Notes: generated by a model not told the origin, from the sequence alone. A stretch of 64,000 nucleotides of DNA from Macrostomum hystrix (GCA_950097015.1 CATNEN010000001.1:14997001-15061000), one strand, 5' to 3'. Counted from the stretch's first letter, positions 32,448 through 47,259 are shown. Program-made: numbers and translations.

Positions 32448-35318
32448 CGAGTCTGTCTGTCTACTTCTCTCTCTACCCTCACAGCCTGTCTACTTCTCTC
32501 TCTACCCTCAAGGTCTGTCTACTTCTCTCTCCACCCTACAGTCTGTCTACTTCTCTCTCTACTTACTCCTTTTCTCCCTACTCTCATAGTCTGTCTACTT
32601 CTCTCTCTACCCTCACAATCTGTCTACTTCTCTCTCTCTACCCTCACAGTCTGTCTACTTCTCTCTCTACCCTCACAGTCTGTCTACTTCTCTCTCTACC
32701 CTTACAGTCTGTCTACTTCTTTCCCTACCCTCACAGTCTGTCTACTTCTCTCTCTCCACCCTCACAATCTGTCTACTTCTCTCTCTACCCTCACAGTCTG
32801 TCTACTTCTCTCTCTACCCTCACAATCTGTCTACTTCTCTCTCTACCCTCACAGCCTGTCTACTTGTCTCTCTACCCTCACAGCCTGTCTACTTCTCTCT
32901 CTCTACCCTCACAGCCTGTCTACTTCTCTCTCTACCCTCACAGCCTGTCTACTTCTCTCCCCACCCTTACAGTCTGTCTACTTCTCTCCCCACCCTCACA
33001 GCCTGTCTACTTCTCTCTCTACCCTCACAATCTGTCTACTTCTCTCTCTACCCTCACAGCCTGTCTACTTCTCTCTCTACCCTCACAGCCTGTCTACTTC
33101 TCTCTCTCTACCCTCACAGTCTGTCTACCTCTCTCTCTACCCTCACAGCCTATCTACTTCTCTCTCTCTACCCTCACAGCCTGTCTACTTCTCTCTCTCT
33201 ACCCTCACAATCTGTCTACTTCTCTCTCTACCCTCACAGCCTGTCTACTTCTCTCTCTCTACCCTCACAGTCTACCCTCACAGTCTGTCTACTTCTCTCT
33301 CTCTCTACCCTCACAGCCTGTCTACTTCTCTCTCTCTACCCTCACAGTCTACCCTCACAGTCTGTCTACTTCTCTCTCTCTACCCTCACAGCCTGTCTAC
33401 TTCTCTCTCTCTCTACCCTCACAGTCTGTCTACTTCTCTCTCTCTACCCTCACAGTCTGTCTACTTCTCTCTCTACCCTCACAGTCTGTCTACTTCTCTC
33501 TCTCTACCCTCACAGTCTGTCTACTTCTCTCTCTACCCTCACAGTCTGTCTACTTCTCTCTCTCTCTACCCTCACAGTCTGTCTACTTCTCTCTCTACCC
33601 TCACAGTCTGTCTACTTCTCTCCCCACCCTTACAGTCTGTCTACTTCTTTCCCTACCCTCACAGTCTGTCTACTTCTTTCTCTCCACCCTCACAATCTGT
33701 CTACTTCTCTCTCTACCCTCACAGTCTGTCTACTTCTCTCTCTACCCTCACAATCTGTCTACTTCTCTCTCTACCCTCACAGCCTGTCTACTTGTCTCTC
33801 TACCCTCACAGCCTGTCTACTTCTCTCTCTCTACCCTCACAGCCTGTCTACTTCTCTCTCTACCCTCACAGCCTGTCTACTTCTCTCCCCACCCTTACAG
33901 TCTGTCTACTTCTCTCCCCACCCTCACAGCCTGTCTACTTCTCTCTCTACCCTCACAATCTGTCTACTTCTCTCTCTACCCTCACAGCCTGTCTACTTCT
34001 CTCTCTACCCTCACAGCCTGTCTACTTCTCTCTCTCTACCCTCACAGTCTGTCTACCTCTCTCTCTACCCTCACAGCCTATCTACTTCTCTCTCTACCCT
34101 CACAGCCTGTCTACTTCTCTCTCTCTACCCTCACAATCTGTCTACTTCTCTCTCTACCCTCACAGCCTGTCTACTTCTCTCTCTCTACCCTCACAGTCTA
34201 CCCTCACAGTCTGTCTACTTCTCTCTCTCTCTACCCTCACAGCCTGTCTACTTCTCTCTCTCTACCCTCACAGTCTACCCTCACAGTCTGTCTACTTCTC
34301 TCTACCCTCACAGCCTGTCTACTTCTCTCTCTCTACCCTCACAGTCTGTCTACTTCTCTCTCTACCCTCACAGTCTGTCTACTTCTCTCTCTCTACCCTC
34401 ACAGTCTGTCTACTTCTCTCTCTACCCTCACAGTCTGTCTACTTCTTTCCCTACCCTCACAGTCTGTCTACTTCTCTCTCACCACCCTCACAATCTGTCT
34501 ACTTCTCTCTCTACCCTCACAGTCTGTCTACTTCTCTCTCTACCCTCACAATCTGTCTACTTCTCTCTCTACCCTCACAGCCTGTCTACTTGTCTCTCTA
34601 CCCTCACAGCCTGTCTACTTCTCTCTCTCTACCCTCACAGCCTGTCTACTTCTCTCTCTACCCTCACAGCCTGTCTACTTCTCTCCCCACCCTTACAGTC
34701 TGTCTACTTCTCTCCCTACCCTCACAGCCTGTCTACTTCTCTCTCTACCCTCACAATCTATCTACTTCTCTCTCTACCCTCACAGCCTGTCTACTTCTCT
34801 CTCTACCCTCACAGCCTGTCTACTTCTCTCTCTCTACCCTCACAGTCTGTCTACCTCTCTCTCTACCCTCACAGCCTATCTACTTCTCTCTCTCTACCCT
34901 CACAGCCTGTCTACTTCTCTCTCTCTACCCTCACAATCTGTCTACTTCTCTCTCTACCCTCACAGCCTGTCTACTTCTCTCTCTCTACCCTCACAGTCTA
35001 CCCTCACAGTCTGTCTACTTCTCTCTCTCTCTACCCTCACAGCCTGTCTACTTCTCTCTCTCTACCCTCACAGTCTACCCTCACAGTCTGTCTACTTCTC
35101 TCTCTCTACCCTCACAGCCTGTCTACTTCTCTCTCTCTCTACCCTCACAGTCTGTCTACTTCTCTCTCTCTACCCTCACAGTCTGTCTACTTCTCTCTCT
35201 ACCCTCACAGTCTGTCTACTTCTCTCTCTCTACCCTCACAGTCTGTCTACTTCTCTCTCTACCCTCACAGTCTGTCTACTTCTCTCTCTACCCTCACAGC
35301 CTGTCTACTTGTTTGTTT
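32448..35318 (+). repeat. 28-30-bp CTGTCTACTTCTCTC minisatellite
   Basis: About 100 units built on GTCTGTCTACTTCTCTCTCT followed by ACCCTCACA, with 28, 30 or 32 bp lengths from extra CT pairs. Blocks of roughly 0.8-0.95 kb repeat three times, marked by CCCCACCCTTACAG near 32.96, 33.89 and 34.69 kb. The 966-codon and 819-codon open frames come from a unit lacking stops and are not taken as genes. The same core forms the array at 36.92-37.26 kb. Confidence 0.95.
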
Positions 35319-35324
35319 GGTAGT

Positions 35325-36910
<1,586 letters not shown>

Positions 36911-36914
36911 CCGC

Positions 36915-37258
36915 CGTCTGTCTACTTCTCTCTCTACTGTCCCTGTCTGTCTACTTCTCTCTCTACTGTCCCTGTCTGTCTACTTCTCTCTCTACTGTCC
37001 CTGTCTGTCTACTTCTCTCTCTACTGTCCTGTCTGTCTACTTCTCTCTCTACTGTCCCTGTCTGTCTACTTCTCTCTCTACTGTCCCTGTCTGTCTACTT
37101 CTCTCTCTACTGTCCCTGTCTGTCTACTTCTCTCTCTACTGTCCCTGTCTGTCTACTTCTCTCTCTACTGTCCCTGTCTGTCTACTTCTCCATATACTCT
37201 CCGTGTCTGTCTACTTCTCCATATACTCTCCCAGTCTGTCTACTTCTTTGTCCTATAT
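36915..37258 (+). repeat. 29-bp TGTCTACTTCTCTCTCTACTG minisatellite
   Basis: About 11 copies of a 29-bp unit with the core GTCTGTCTACTTCTCTCTCT followed by ACTGTCCC. It is the same family and orientation as the 32.45-35.32 kb array, differing mainly in the ACTGTCCC segment. Confidence 0.93.
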
Positions 37259-37261
37259 TTT

Positions 37262-38490
37262 AGCCTGTTTGCATTGAAAGAAACAAAGCACAGACATGGT
37301 CATAGTTTATGTTATTACTGTTTCAAGTAGTACGAGCGAATAGGTAAGCCGTTCAATAATTGTATTGAAAATTAAAGCAGGTTTAAAATATTTATCTGTA
37401 CTGAATGTTTATATTAATAGGTACTTTCTGGCACAAGTCGGTAAACATTTTAGACATGTGACAGCCAATTTGTCCTTTAGGATCTTTTAATTCTTAGATT
37501 AATGAGTTCGCCGAAGAATAAATAAAAAAAAATTGCTTTCATACTATGAACTTCATAAGTGTTCATTATAATAACAATATATATGAAATAGTCTCATCAC
37601 CAAAACAGCTCAGATTAATCACCGTTGGTTGATAAGCTCAGATTAATGATGAGTTTTGTTTGAATAAAGGGTGACATTTTGATTACGCCAACTCGAATGA
37701 ATGAAATTTACACGAAGAATATAACTGTTATAAGGAAAAATAATAGTAAAAATTAACGACCAAGCAAAATCTATGTGCAAATTTGTGTTTACTGTGCACT
37801 TAAAAGATTTTAAATAGCGTAAAAAACATAAGTTGTAAAGATTTTAAAACCTTTTCGCGACTAATGTGACGTTTATTCGATTATGATTTACATAATATTT
37901 ATAACAAAATAATTTCAATCGCCAATCTGCTTGGAATGACCAATTTAACGGAATTTTATGAACAAATATTTAATTTAAAGTAGTAGGTAAATGGTATCTG
38001 CAAAAGTACACTTGGTGAAACGAAAAACAACGCAAATATACAGATTAACCAAACACCGAAAATAATTATACATATTTTATATCTAACTAATAATAAAAAA
38101 TAACGTTCTTTAAATACTGAAAATAAGGAAAAAATTATTACATAAAAATATACCACAGAAATAGCAAAACATAATGATAATTTGTCTTAGTCACTTGAAC
38201 AAACAAATTGAACTCATAAAACATTGCATAATGAGAATATTAGCTTGTACGTACTACGAAACTAGATAAATGCAGAAAATCACATGACATTTCACACAGC
38301 TGAGGTTATTAACTTAAAATTAGAAAATTTTGTTTAAATTTAGTTATAGTCAATCTAATTTGAAAAGGAATATCTATTTTTGTAATCAACAGTGCAAAAA
38401 TGTGTGTACTTCTTATGTAGTCTTCTGACGACTACTTAAATAAAATTTGCGAGCTGGGAAAAAACTGTTTTTGTGTTCAATTCATCTTCA
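37262..38490. other. AT-rich 3' flank of the CRACR2A-like gene
   Basis: About 1.2 kb of AT-rich unique sequence immediately downstream (minus sense) of the CRACR2A-like stop codon. It should contain that gene's 3' UTR. No other gene was recognised. Confidence 0.4.
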
Positions 38491-38496
38491 AATATA

Positions 38497-41400
38497 TTAC
38501 TTTCCACAACAACCTTTCTTCTTTTCAATATCGGCACTGATTCTTATGGCGTTCTTCAATTCGCGGTCCTCTCGCTCGCGAAGGACGCTGAAATGTTTTT
38601 GCATCAGCGTTGTCGTGAACAGTCGTTACGAAAAATCCGGAAATAATTAACCAAACGTATTTCGCGCTATAGACGTCAGTACTACGAGCTATAATAATCA
38701 ACAATAATAGCTGACATGGCAAGCTGATGAAATTTTGTAGAAGAATTATGCCCATATTGGGGTTTTTTCACAAGACAAGCCTACGATAATTGTTGAATAT
38801 CTTAAAGTTGCAGATTATTTTTATTCTTGACGTTGTTTCATCGGATCTTGGTAGTCAAGAATTTACTATTCTAAATATTTAAAAGTTCGCATACGCTCGT
38901 ATGCTTGATTTATCCATGATTGATCACACTCCCAGAAGGTATTTACCTGGCAAAGGCGTGGAAGGCCTCGTTGATGCTCGAGCCGCTCTTGGCGCTGACC
39001 TCGAAGAACAGGGCGTCGAATTCGTCAGACAGCTGACTGCCGCTCTTCTTGTCCACAATGTTCTGCTCCCCGGTGGAGCCGTCAACTGCGCCCACCAGGT
39101 CGACCTTGTTGCCAAGCACCATCTTGACGGCTCCGTCTTCGGCGCCCTCTACCACCGATTCCATCCACTCCCTCAGGTGCAGATAGGTGATGGAGTTGGT
39201 GACGTCATACACGATGACGATACCGTCAGCTTTGCGGAAGTACTGCTTTGTGATGCTGCGAAATCTGTTATTATATTGGAGAATGATTTGGTGTGAGTAT
39301 AAGCCTGTGTCAATTAACTCGTCTCTCTGTCTATGGTCTCACCTCTCCTGGCCGGCCGTGTCCCACAGCTGCAGCGCAATCACCTGCTCCTCGACGCACA
39401 TTGTTTTGATTTGAAAGTCGATGCCAATCGTAGCTGAGAAGGTCGACTTGAATGCGTTCTGACAGAATCTATGAATGATGGAACTCTTGCCAACACCGGA
39501 GTCGCCAACGAAAACAACTTTAAAGATGCGCTCTGGGGTCTTGCCCGACTGCGAAAATTAGTTGAAAAAACCTTAAGTTGTCATTTTCATCTACAAGACA
39601 ATATTTGAGCCACTATTCTCACCAGCATCGAGGCCTCTCCGCTAGTCGCCCCAGTGGTGGCAACCGAGCACGCATCGTCGTCTCCGGCTCCTTCTGGCGA
39701 TGGTCGATCACTGGCTGCTGTCGCGTCGACCCCGTTGGCTGCAGAGCTGCTTCGATTGTTTTTAGAGCAACGTGTGAGAAGCAAGTTAACAAATTATATT
39801 TGTGGCAACGGCGTCTAGTATCACTCTTGTCAGCCAAGTCAAGAACAAAATCAATCACATTGAGACTCCTAATTCCACGCAGTAGCAGCCACTGCCATAG
39901 AACTATTAATAAACCAAGCTTAAGATAATACGTTGACAAAAGTACGAGCTAAGCCAGTGTTTTTAGTTTTAGTGGTAGAGGAGAACTTAAGTTTATTATC
40001 CAAAATGGGGTCGGAACTACTAGTCCTGCATACTAATTTTGAGGGGCTACTTGCTACTCTAATATACTAATTTCGACTTGCGAGATGAAGTTCATAAATT
40101 CTATTTGTCGAGGTACTTACTCTTTCAGCAGAGTGGCAGCAACTGGTGGTGTCGGAATCTCAATTTCGTCAGTCTGTATTTCGATCTCGCACTTCGGTAC
40201 CGGAGGCAGCACAACCGGCGGCGGTGTTGGCGGCGGTGTCGGGTGTCGACTGGGACACGGCGTCATCATTGTGGCCGTCTCTGAGGTTTCCTTCGGTGGC
40301 GCTCGTGGCTGCGGTGGCGCTAGATTTAACGGCCGGAAGGACTCAGACTCAATGGTCTCGTAGACAATCGGGCTGCCGCCGCCACTTCTGCCGGCGCCAA
40401 AACCGCCGCCGAAACCGCCAACGGCGCCGCCGTCGTAGTCGAATTCACAGTCGTCCTCGTCGCCATCCATGATGTCGGCCAAGGTTTCGCCGCTGAAGGG
40501 TACAGGTGTTTAGTTGTAGCAGTTTATACCAAGGGGAGATTCACCTGACGTTTTGTGTTCTCTTGACAGTTTGGACCCAACGAAGATGCTCATGAATTTC
40601 TTTAATCTCAATCACAATACCCCGCTACTGTTTAAAGAAAATGATTTGCCTAGTTTAGCCTACCCGACAATGACAGCCGAGGCCGGGTCCAAACCCTGCA
40701 GCGACTCCTGCCGGTTGAAAGCCTTCGCGTTGCCGGCACCAGTCGGGCTCTCCTTCTGGCTGCCACCAGCGCCACCAGAGCCGTTGCCGCCGTCGCCAGC
40801 CTCGCGAAAGTGGACAATCTCGCCGAATCCGGTGTCCCTATCGCCGGCGTCCAAACTTCCTGACATGTCGGACTCGTCCTTCAGCTTCTTGTTGACATCG
40901 CGGAGGGTGTCCAGTTGACGCACCAGAGTCTCCCGCTCCAGGGCGATGCCTTCGCTGAGCGCGATAGCGGCCTGGGCGCGCTTTCGCCTGTCATCTTTGA
41001 ACTTCTTCTGCAGCTCCTCCACGTAGGACTGAGACTCCTCCAGCGCTTCGCGAGATTCAGACAGTTCCTCTTCCAGTGCGTCGCGTTCCTTGGCCAGGCG
41101 CTCGTTCTCCTGAGCAGTCTCAGCCTGTACCTGGTTCAACTCGTCCAAGCGCTGCTGAAGCTGGAGAAACAGATGAGATTGTTGGGAAATTTGAGATGGG
41201 ATAAATAGGAAATCGGAAAAAAGTAAATTTGAGCTGGGATTTCGGCAAGGTCAAGGAGCCCTCACTTTCTCGTGGTTCTTCATGAGCTCATGGCACAGCT
41301 TCTCCTTTTCGCGAATCTCTCTCTCCATCTCCTCCCTGATCTGCTTTTCCCTGGCTCTCTCCTCGGCCAGAACTTTGGCCCGCTCGGCCCTGATCTGGGT

Positions 41401-44400
41401 CTCCATCTCTTCGTACAGTTTTCTGACCTCGTCGTCGTGGGCTGAAGATTTCCTGGAAAACCATCGGAAAGGCTCTCCGATTTTAATTGCTGCAGGATAG
41501 AAACACAGTAAAAATGCAAGCTATACTACTTACGTCCGGAGAACTTTCTCCAAATTCTTGTAGCTCTCCTGACTTTTCTGAATCTCCGTTGTCATCTTGG
41601 TTAGCAGAGACTCGAGTCCTGGCACCAGTTCAGGGTACTCTCTCTGCAGTCGGCCCCACAATTCCTTCACACTGTCCTCTCTGAGAAAGAAGAGTCAAGA
41701 AATTTTGTATAATGACGTATTTAAATCATTTTTATCATACTACTGACTACTGAGGTTTCTGTTAGTAGTGTAGCACGAGTTTTAAAAGACAAGATTATAA
41801 TCGAACCAAAGGTTGTTTTATTTTAGATTTTATGTGATCAAAACCAAGATATTTGATTTTTGGCGTCAAAAATGTCATCACCGTAATCAATAAATTAATC
41901 AAATCATAAATCATAGATGTGTCATGAAGATGTTGTTCAAAGAATAAGTGTAGCTTAACCTTCGAATCCTTGAATATTTTGTTAAAACCAAGTCAAAGCA
42001 TCACGCATACCACACTAAAAACTATGTAAATATTATTGATAAATTAGAATGATGATGATGTGTGAGTTTGTCAAGTTACCCAAAAGTGCGAGTATCGGTG
42101 TGATCCCTTTTAATAAAAGAAGCATGAAAAAAACAAATTTATATTTGTTTATTTGTCTAAAAAATGGTGGAACAATGTTAAACGAGCTAGTAATCGTTAT
42201 GCTTTTTACGAGGCAATTTTAAAAGTTTTATAATTAAAAGTAATTTTCAAGAAAAGGCATTAAACTTAACTTTGTCCTTTAACGTAACTAAGCGAAGAAA
42301 TTGTCCTGTGTGCAAATACTAAGCTAAACAGTTCATAAATATGTGCTACAAAAATCACAGCATTAAAACTAAAGCATAATTTCGTGTCAAATAAAAGTTT
42401 TAGAAAAACTTTTTTCAAGCGAATATTTATCGACAGCAGTGCAAAAGAGCTAATTGAATAGCTATATGAAAATAGAGTGATGAGACAGAGACCGATGCAA
42501 TGGGAGATGACGGATGGGAGATGGGACAGTGGGATTTAGGAGACTGGGGATGGGAGATGGGAGACTGGAAGATGGGAGATGGGGGAGAGGGAGATGGGGG
42601 AGAGGGAGATGGGAGAGAGGGAGATGGGGGAGAGGGAGATGGGGGAGAGGGAGATGGGGGAGAGGGAGATGGGGGAGAGGGAGATGGGGGAGAGGTAGAT
42701 GGCGGAGAGGGAGATGGGGGAGAGGGAGATGGGGGAGAGGGAGATGGGGGAGAGGTAGATGGCGGAGAGGGAGATGGGGGAGAGGGAGATGGGGGAGAGG
42801 GAGATGGGGGAGAGGGAGATGGGGGAGAGGTAGATGGGGGAGAGGGAGATGGGGGAGAGGGAGATGGGGGAGAGGGAGATGGGGGAGAGGGAGATGGGGG
42901 ATAGACAGATGGGAGAGAGGGAGATGGAAAATGGGAGATGGGAGATGAAAGAGTGGGAGATCAGAGAGATTGTAACTAACGATAATGATACGCAATGCCA
43001 GGCGTTGTAAAGCCATATGTAGAACAGTGTGCGCAGCCTCTATAAGCATACTAAAGGCAAGCATAATTACTTGTCGTAACACAGAATATCATTAAGTCAT
43101 TGTGCTACCAAAGCACCACTTTAACAGGTCGATTTTTCAAACCAAAAATAAAAATATAAATTTTAATATGACGCTGGATTATACATTTTTGTCGGTTTAG
43201 GCAATATTTTTAGTACCGAGGACACAGCAAATCACTAGACTTACCTGATTGTTTGTCTGAAATTAAATTATTATCATTTTGACACATTAACATCGCACTG
43301 TTGTTAGTAAATGATGGATCAATGATGGATTTTTGTTGAAATTGTTTTATTTGTGCACAACTTTGGACTGTCACCAAGAAGAATGCAAAACTAAAATAAC
43401 TGCAATTTAGGAAACTTTAGTTTTGGATCTAGTCTCATTGGATCTAGTCTCATTGGATCTAGTCTCATTGGATCTAGTCTCAATGGATCTAGTCTCATTG
43501 GACCTAGTCTCAATGGATCTAGTCTCAATGGATCTAGTCTCATTGGATCTAGTCTCAATGGATCTAGTCTCAGTGGATCTAGTCTCATTGGATCTAGTCT
43601 CATTGGATCTAGTCTCATTGGATCTAGTCTCAATGGATCTAGTCTCAATGGATCTAGTCTCAATGGATCTAGTCTCAATGGATCAAGTCTCACTGGATCT
43701 AGTCTCATTAGATCTAGTCTCACTGGATCTAGTCTCAATGGATCTAGTCTCAGTGGATCTAGTCTCATTAGATCTAGTCTCACTGGATCTAGTCTCAATG
43801 GATCTAGTCTCAATGGATCTAGTCTCGATGGATTTAGTCTCGATGGATCTAGTCACATTGGATCTAGTCACATTGGATCTAGTCTCATGGGATCTAGTCT
43901 CATGGGATCTAGTCTCATGGGATCAAGTCTCAATGGATCTAGTCTCAATGGATCTAGTCTCAATGGATCTAGTCTCAATGGATCAAGTCTCACTGGATCT
44001 AGTCTCAATGGGTCTCATTGGATCTAGTCTCAATGGATCTAGTCTCAGTGGATCTAGTCTCATTAGATCTAGTCTCCCTGGATCTAGTCTCAATGGATCT
44101 AGTCTCGATGGATCTAGTCTCGATGGATTTAGTCTCGATGGATCTAGTCACATTGGATCTAGTCACATTGGATCTAGTCTCATGGGATCTAGTCTCATGG
44201 GATCTAGTCTCATGGGATCTAGTCTCATGGGATCTAGTCTCATATATATCAGTTCGCAGATCAAGGGAAGGCATCAAATGTGATTGCTCACTCTTCAAAG
44301 ACTCCCGCAGCTCCCAGCTTCTCCATGGTCTGATGAAAATGTTCGTCTTCTTCCACACTGTAGCCGTCATCGTCTGGCAAGTCGCTGTGGCGACCTCCGC

Positions 44401-45214
44401 CGGCCATGCCGCGTCTATTGACGCCGCCGACTCGCCTGCCTTCCTCGATGTACTCGCCGTCTGCCTGGCCTCCTGCCGAGGCGCTACCGTCACCGCCCCC
44501 GCTGTCACCGGATGGCAGCCCCATGAATGCGCCTGTGTGAGTGGGCGAGTGAGTGAGTGAGCAGTCAGTGAGCAGCCAGTGAGCAGTCAGTGAGCAGTCA
44601 GTGAGCAGTCAGTGAGCAGTCAGTGAGCAGTCAGTGAGCAGTGAGCAGTGAGCAGTCAGTGAGCAGTCAGTGAGCAGTGAGTAGTCAGTGAGCAGTCAGT
44701 GAGCAGCCAGTGAGCAGTCAGTGAGCAGTGAGCAGTGAGCAGTCAGTGAGCAGTCAGTGAGCAGTCAGTGAGCAGCCAGTGAGCAGTCAGTGAGCAGTGA
44801 GCAGTGAGCAGTCAGTGAGCAGTCAGTGAGCAGTGAGTAGTCAGTGAGCAGTCAGTGAGCAGTCAGTGAGCAGTCAGTGAGAAGTCAGTGAGCAGTCAGT
44901 GAGCAGTCAGTGAGCAGTGAGTAGTCAGTGAGCAGCCAGTGAGCAGTCAGTGAGCAGTCAGTGAGCAGTCAGTGAGCAGTCACTGAGCAGTCCTCACCAA
45001 ATCCTCCAGTGAACTCCTCCAAGGTGAGGTAGCCGTTGCCGTCATCGTCCAGAGTGTCAAAGACGCTCTCAATCTGGTCGGGATCGAGCGGCAGGACACC
45101 GCTGAGTCGTTGCATATCCCTCTTGGTGATGAATCCCTTCTGCTCGATGTCGCATACATCAAACAGCTCCTTGGCCTTCTCAGCCAACATAGCCTGCAGC
45201 TCTGCGTTGGACAT
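38497..45214 (-). CDS. CRACR2A: EF-hand, coiled-coil large Rab GTPase (CRACR2A/RASEF type), ten exons
   Basis: Membrane-bound GTPase of the large Rab group (Rab44/45/46). Exons in coding order: 44998-45214, 44292-44532, 41534-41680, 41266-41452, 40664-41160, 40121-40492, 39623-39746, 39343-39548, 38947-39264, 38497-38587. All are GT-AG and in phase, giving 799 residues. EF-hand loops are at 22-33 (poor ligands) and 56-67 ([12 protein letters not shown], good ligands). A coiled coil spans about 150-340, then an acidic, Gly/Pro-rich linker. The Rab domain starts near 603: P-loop GDSGVGKSS 610-618, ATIGIDF switch I, WDTAGQER 657-664, NKVD 716-719, SAK 754-756, and C-terminal GCCGK, a CCxx prenylation motif. 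EF-hand and [29 protein letters not shown] segments resemble CRACR2A (EFCAB4B) more than RASEF, which is why I use that name. Two of its introns hold arrays. An acceptor-like CAG lies 2 nt before the ATG. Confidence 0.88.
41690..42490. other. AT-rich unique part of CRACR2A-like intron 2
   Basis: About 800 bp of AT-rich intron sequence between exon 3 (ends 41680) and the 15-bp array. No features recognised. Confidence 0.5.
42560..42950 (-). repeat. 15-bp GGGGGAGAGGGAGAT minisatellite in CRACR2A-like intron 2
   Basis: About 22 copies of GGGGGAGAGGGAGAT (plus strand) with GAGGTAGATGG and GATGGC variants. On the gene's sense strand it is a polypyrimidine array with no AG in the unit. It is related in reverse orientation to the 30.4-32.1 kb array. 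Confidence 0.95.
42960..43420. other. Unique sequence in CRACR2A-like intron 2
   Basis: About 460 bp of AT-rich unique intron sequence separating two arrays; nothing recognised. Confidence 0.45.
43423..44250 (-). repeat. 15-bp GGATCTAGTCTCATT minisatellite in CRACR2A-like intron 2
   Basis: About 55 copies of a 15-bp unit (GGATCTAGTCTCATT with CAA, CAG, GAT, CATGG variants) in duplicated blocks. The unit length, a multiple of three, leaves a 286-codon plus-strand frame. It is antisense to the gene and lies within an intron, starting about 40 bp from the exon 2 donor. Confidence 0.95.
44540..44992 (-). repeat. 11-bp GTCAGTGAGCA minisatellite forming CRACR2A-like intron 1
   Basis: About 40 copies of GTCAGTGAGCA (plus strand) with CAGCC and GTAGTC variants. 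It fills essentially the whole 465-bp intron: it begins within about 6 nt of the exon 1 donor and ends in a GTGA-rich run 12 nt before the exon 2 acceptor. On the sense strand the unit contains no AG. Confidence 0.95.
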
Positions 45215-45219
45215 GTCTG

Positions 45220-45975
45220 CTCAATCAACTGGTTGTACACCTGTATTGAGACCCTTTAGAGACGATTCAAAATAACTTCTATTTTATGAGATTTGTCGGA
45301 ATAAAATCAATTCCGGAATTGTTATAATAATCAGTCCAAATCTGAACCCACCCAGTGTTGCTGTGGGGTTTCGGTAGCTCTGTGTATTTTACTTCTTACT
45401 TTCTTCACGTCTTTAGGCGAGAAAGAGAGAGAGAGCTGAGAGCTGAGAAAAAATCGATAACTGTTCAATCGGTTCAAAATTCCTTAGCTCTACGCCCATT
45501 GTACTCAGAGCCTGAACAAACAATGTGTTTCTCTGTACTGCTCAAATCTAATCTAGGCAAGAAAAATAACTAGGGAATTTTTTACGGAAAAATCCTTCCA
45601 ATTTTGGTTCCCCCTCTGACTACGGGCGCCTAAAAATTATTGATTAGAACGAATCGGTTCTAATCCGACAGACAGACAGACAGACAGACAATTCACTCTA
45701 TGTACATACCTACCAACAGCACATTCTGCAGTTAAAAAGTGAAAGAAATCCAAAAAAATCAAAGTTGGCATTGATTGGAACTACAGGCAGACAAAAACTT
45801 CCTCTTCTATTCGGCTCTGGGGTGGAACAAGATTTTCTTGCCGGTGTCAACATGAGGAAATTGTGGAAAATAAAATTGGGATCTATATCTGACAGTTCAC
45901 TGTCACGCCGGTTAGGCCACTTTTTAGACGCAAGCGTAGAATTTAAGGGACCAACGTGTGGGACTTGTCGCTTGA
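45220..45975. other. 5' flank of the CRACR2A-like gene
   Basis: About 750 bp of unique sequence upstream of the start codon, with a GACA microsatellite (about 45665-45690) and a GAGA run near 45425. Promoter elements were not recognised. Confidence 0.4.
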
Positions 45976-47255
45976 CTTGAGGATCTGAGGGTACTCACAA
46001 CCTGAGGATCTGGGGTACTCAACCCGAGGATCTGGGTGTACTCAACCCGAGGATCTGAGGTACTCAACCCGAGGATCTGGGTGTACTCAACCCGAGGATC
46101 TGGGGTACTCAACCCGAGGATCTGGGTGTACTCAACCTGAGGATCTGGGGTACTCAACCCGAGGATCTGGGTGTACTCAACCCGAGGATCTGGGGTACTC
46201 AACCCGAGGATCTGGGGTACTCAACCCGAGGATCTGGGTGTACTCAACCTGAGGATCTGGGGTACTCAACCCGAGGATCTGGGTGTACTCAACCTGAGGA
46301 TCTGACTCAACCCAAGGATCTGGGGGTACTCAAACTGAAGATCTGAGGGTACTCAACCTGAAGATCTGAGGGTACTCAACCCGAGAATCTGGGGGTACTC
46401 AAGCTGAGGATCTGAGGGCACTCAACCCGAGGATCTGGGGGTACTCAACCCGAGGATCTGGGTGTACTCAACCCGAGGATCTGGGGGTACTCAACCCGAG
46501 GATCTGGGGTACTCAACCCGAGGATCTGGGGTACTCAACCCGAGGATCTGGGTGTACTCAACCCGAGGATCTGGGGTACTCAACCCGAGGATCTGGGTGT
46601 ACTCAACCCGAGGATCTGGGGTACTCAACCCGAGGATCTGGGTGTACTCAACCCGAGGATCTGGGGTACTCAACCCGAGGATCTGGGTGTACTCAACCTG
46701 AGGATCTGGGGTACTCAACCCGAGGATCTGGGTGTACTCAACCTGAGGATCTGACTCAACCCAAGGATCTGGGGGTACTCAAACTGAAGATCTGAGGGTA
46801 CTCAACCTGAAGATCTGAGGGTACTCAACCCGAGAATCTGGGGGTACTCAAGCTGAGGATCTGAGGGCACTCAACCCGAGGATCTGGGGGTACTCAACCC
46901 GAGGATCTGGGGGTACTCAACCCGAGGATCTGGGTGTACTCAACCTGAGGATCTGGGGTACTCAACCCGAGGATCTGGGTGTACTCAACCTGAGGATCTG
47001 GGGGTACTCAACCTGAGGATCTGGGGGTACTCAAACTAAGGATCTGAAGTTACTCAAACTGAGGATCTGGGGTACTCAACCCGAGGATCTGGGGGTACTC
47101 AACCTGAGGATCTGGGGGTACTCAAACTAAGGATCTGAAGTTACTCAAACTGAGGATCTGGGGTACTCAACCCGAGGATCTGGGTGTACTCAACCTGAGG
47201 ATCTGGGGGTACTCAACCTGAGGATCTGGGGGTACTCAAGCTGAGGATCTGAGTG
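45975..47255. repeat. 22-24-bp CTCAACCCGAGGATCTGGG minisatellite
   Basis: About 56 copies built on GTACTCAACCCGAGGATCTG plus GG, GGT or GGG, with CTGAGG and AACTGAAG variants. A block from about 46200-46470 recurs near 46680-46910. It lies between two minus-strand genes. Confidence 0.95.
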
Positions 47256-47259
47256 GTTT

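Noticed and set aside
42514-42948. Gly/Arg-rich frame ([10 protein letters not shown]) as an RNA-binding protein
   Set aside because: It is a reading of the 15-bp GGGGGAGAGGGAGAT array inside an intron of a minus-strand gene, and other frames are open too.
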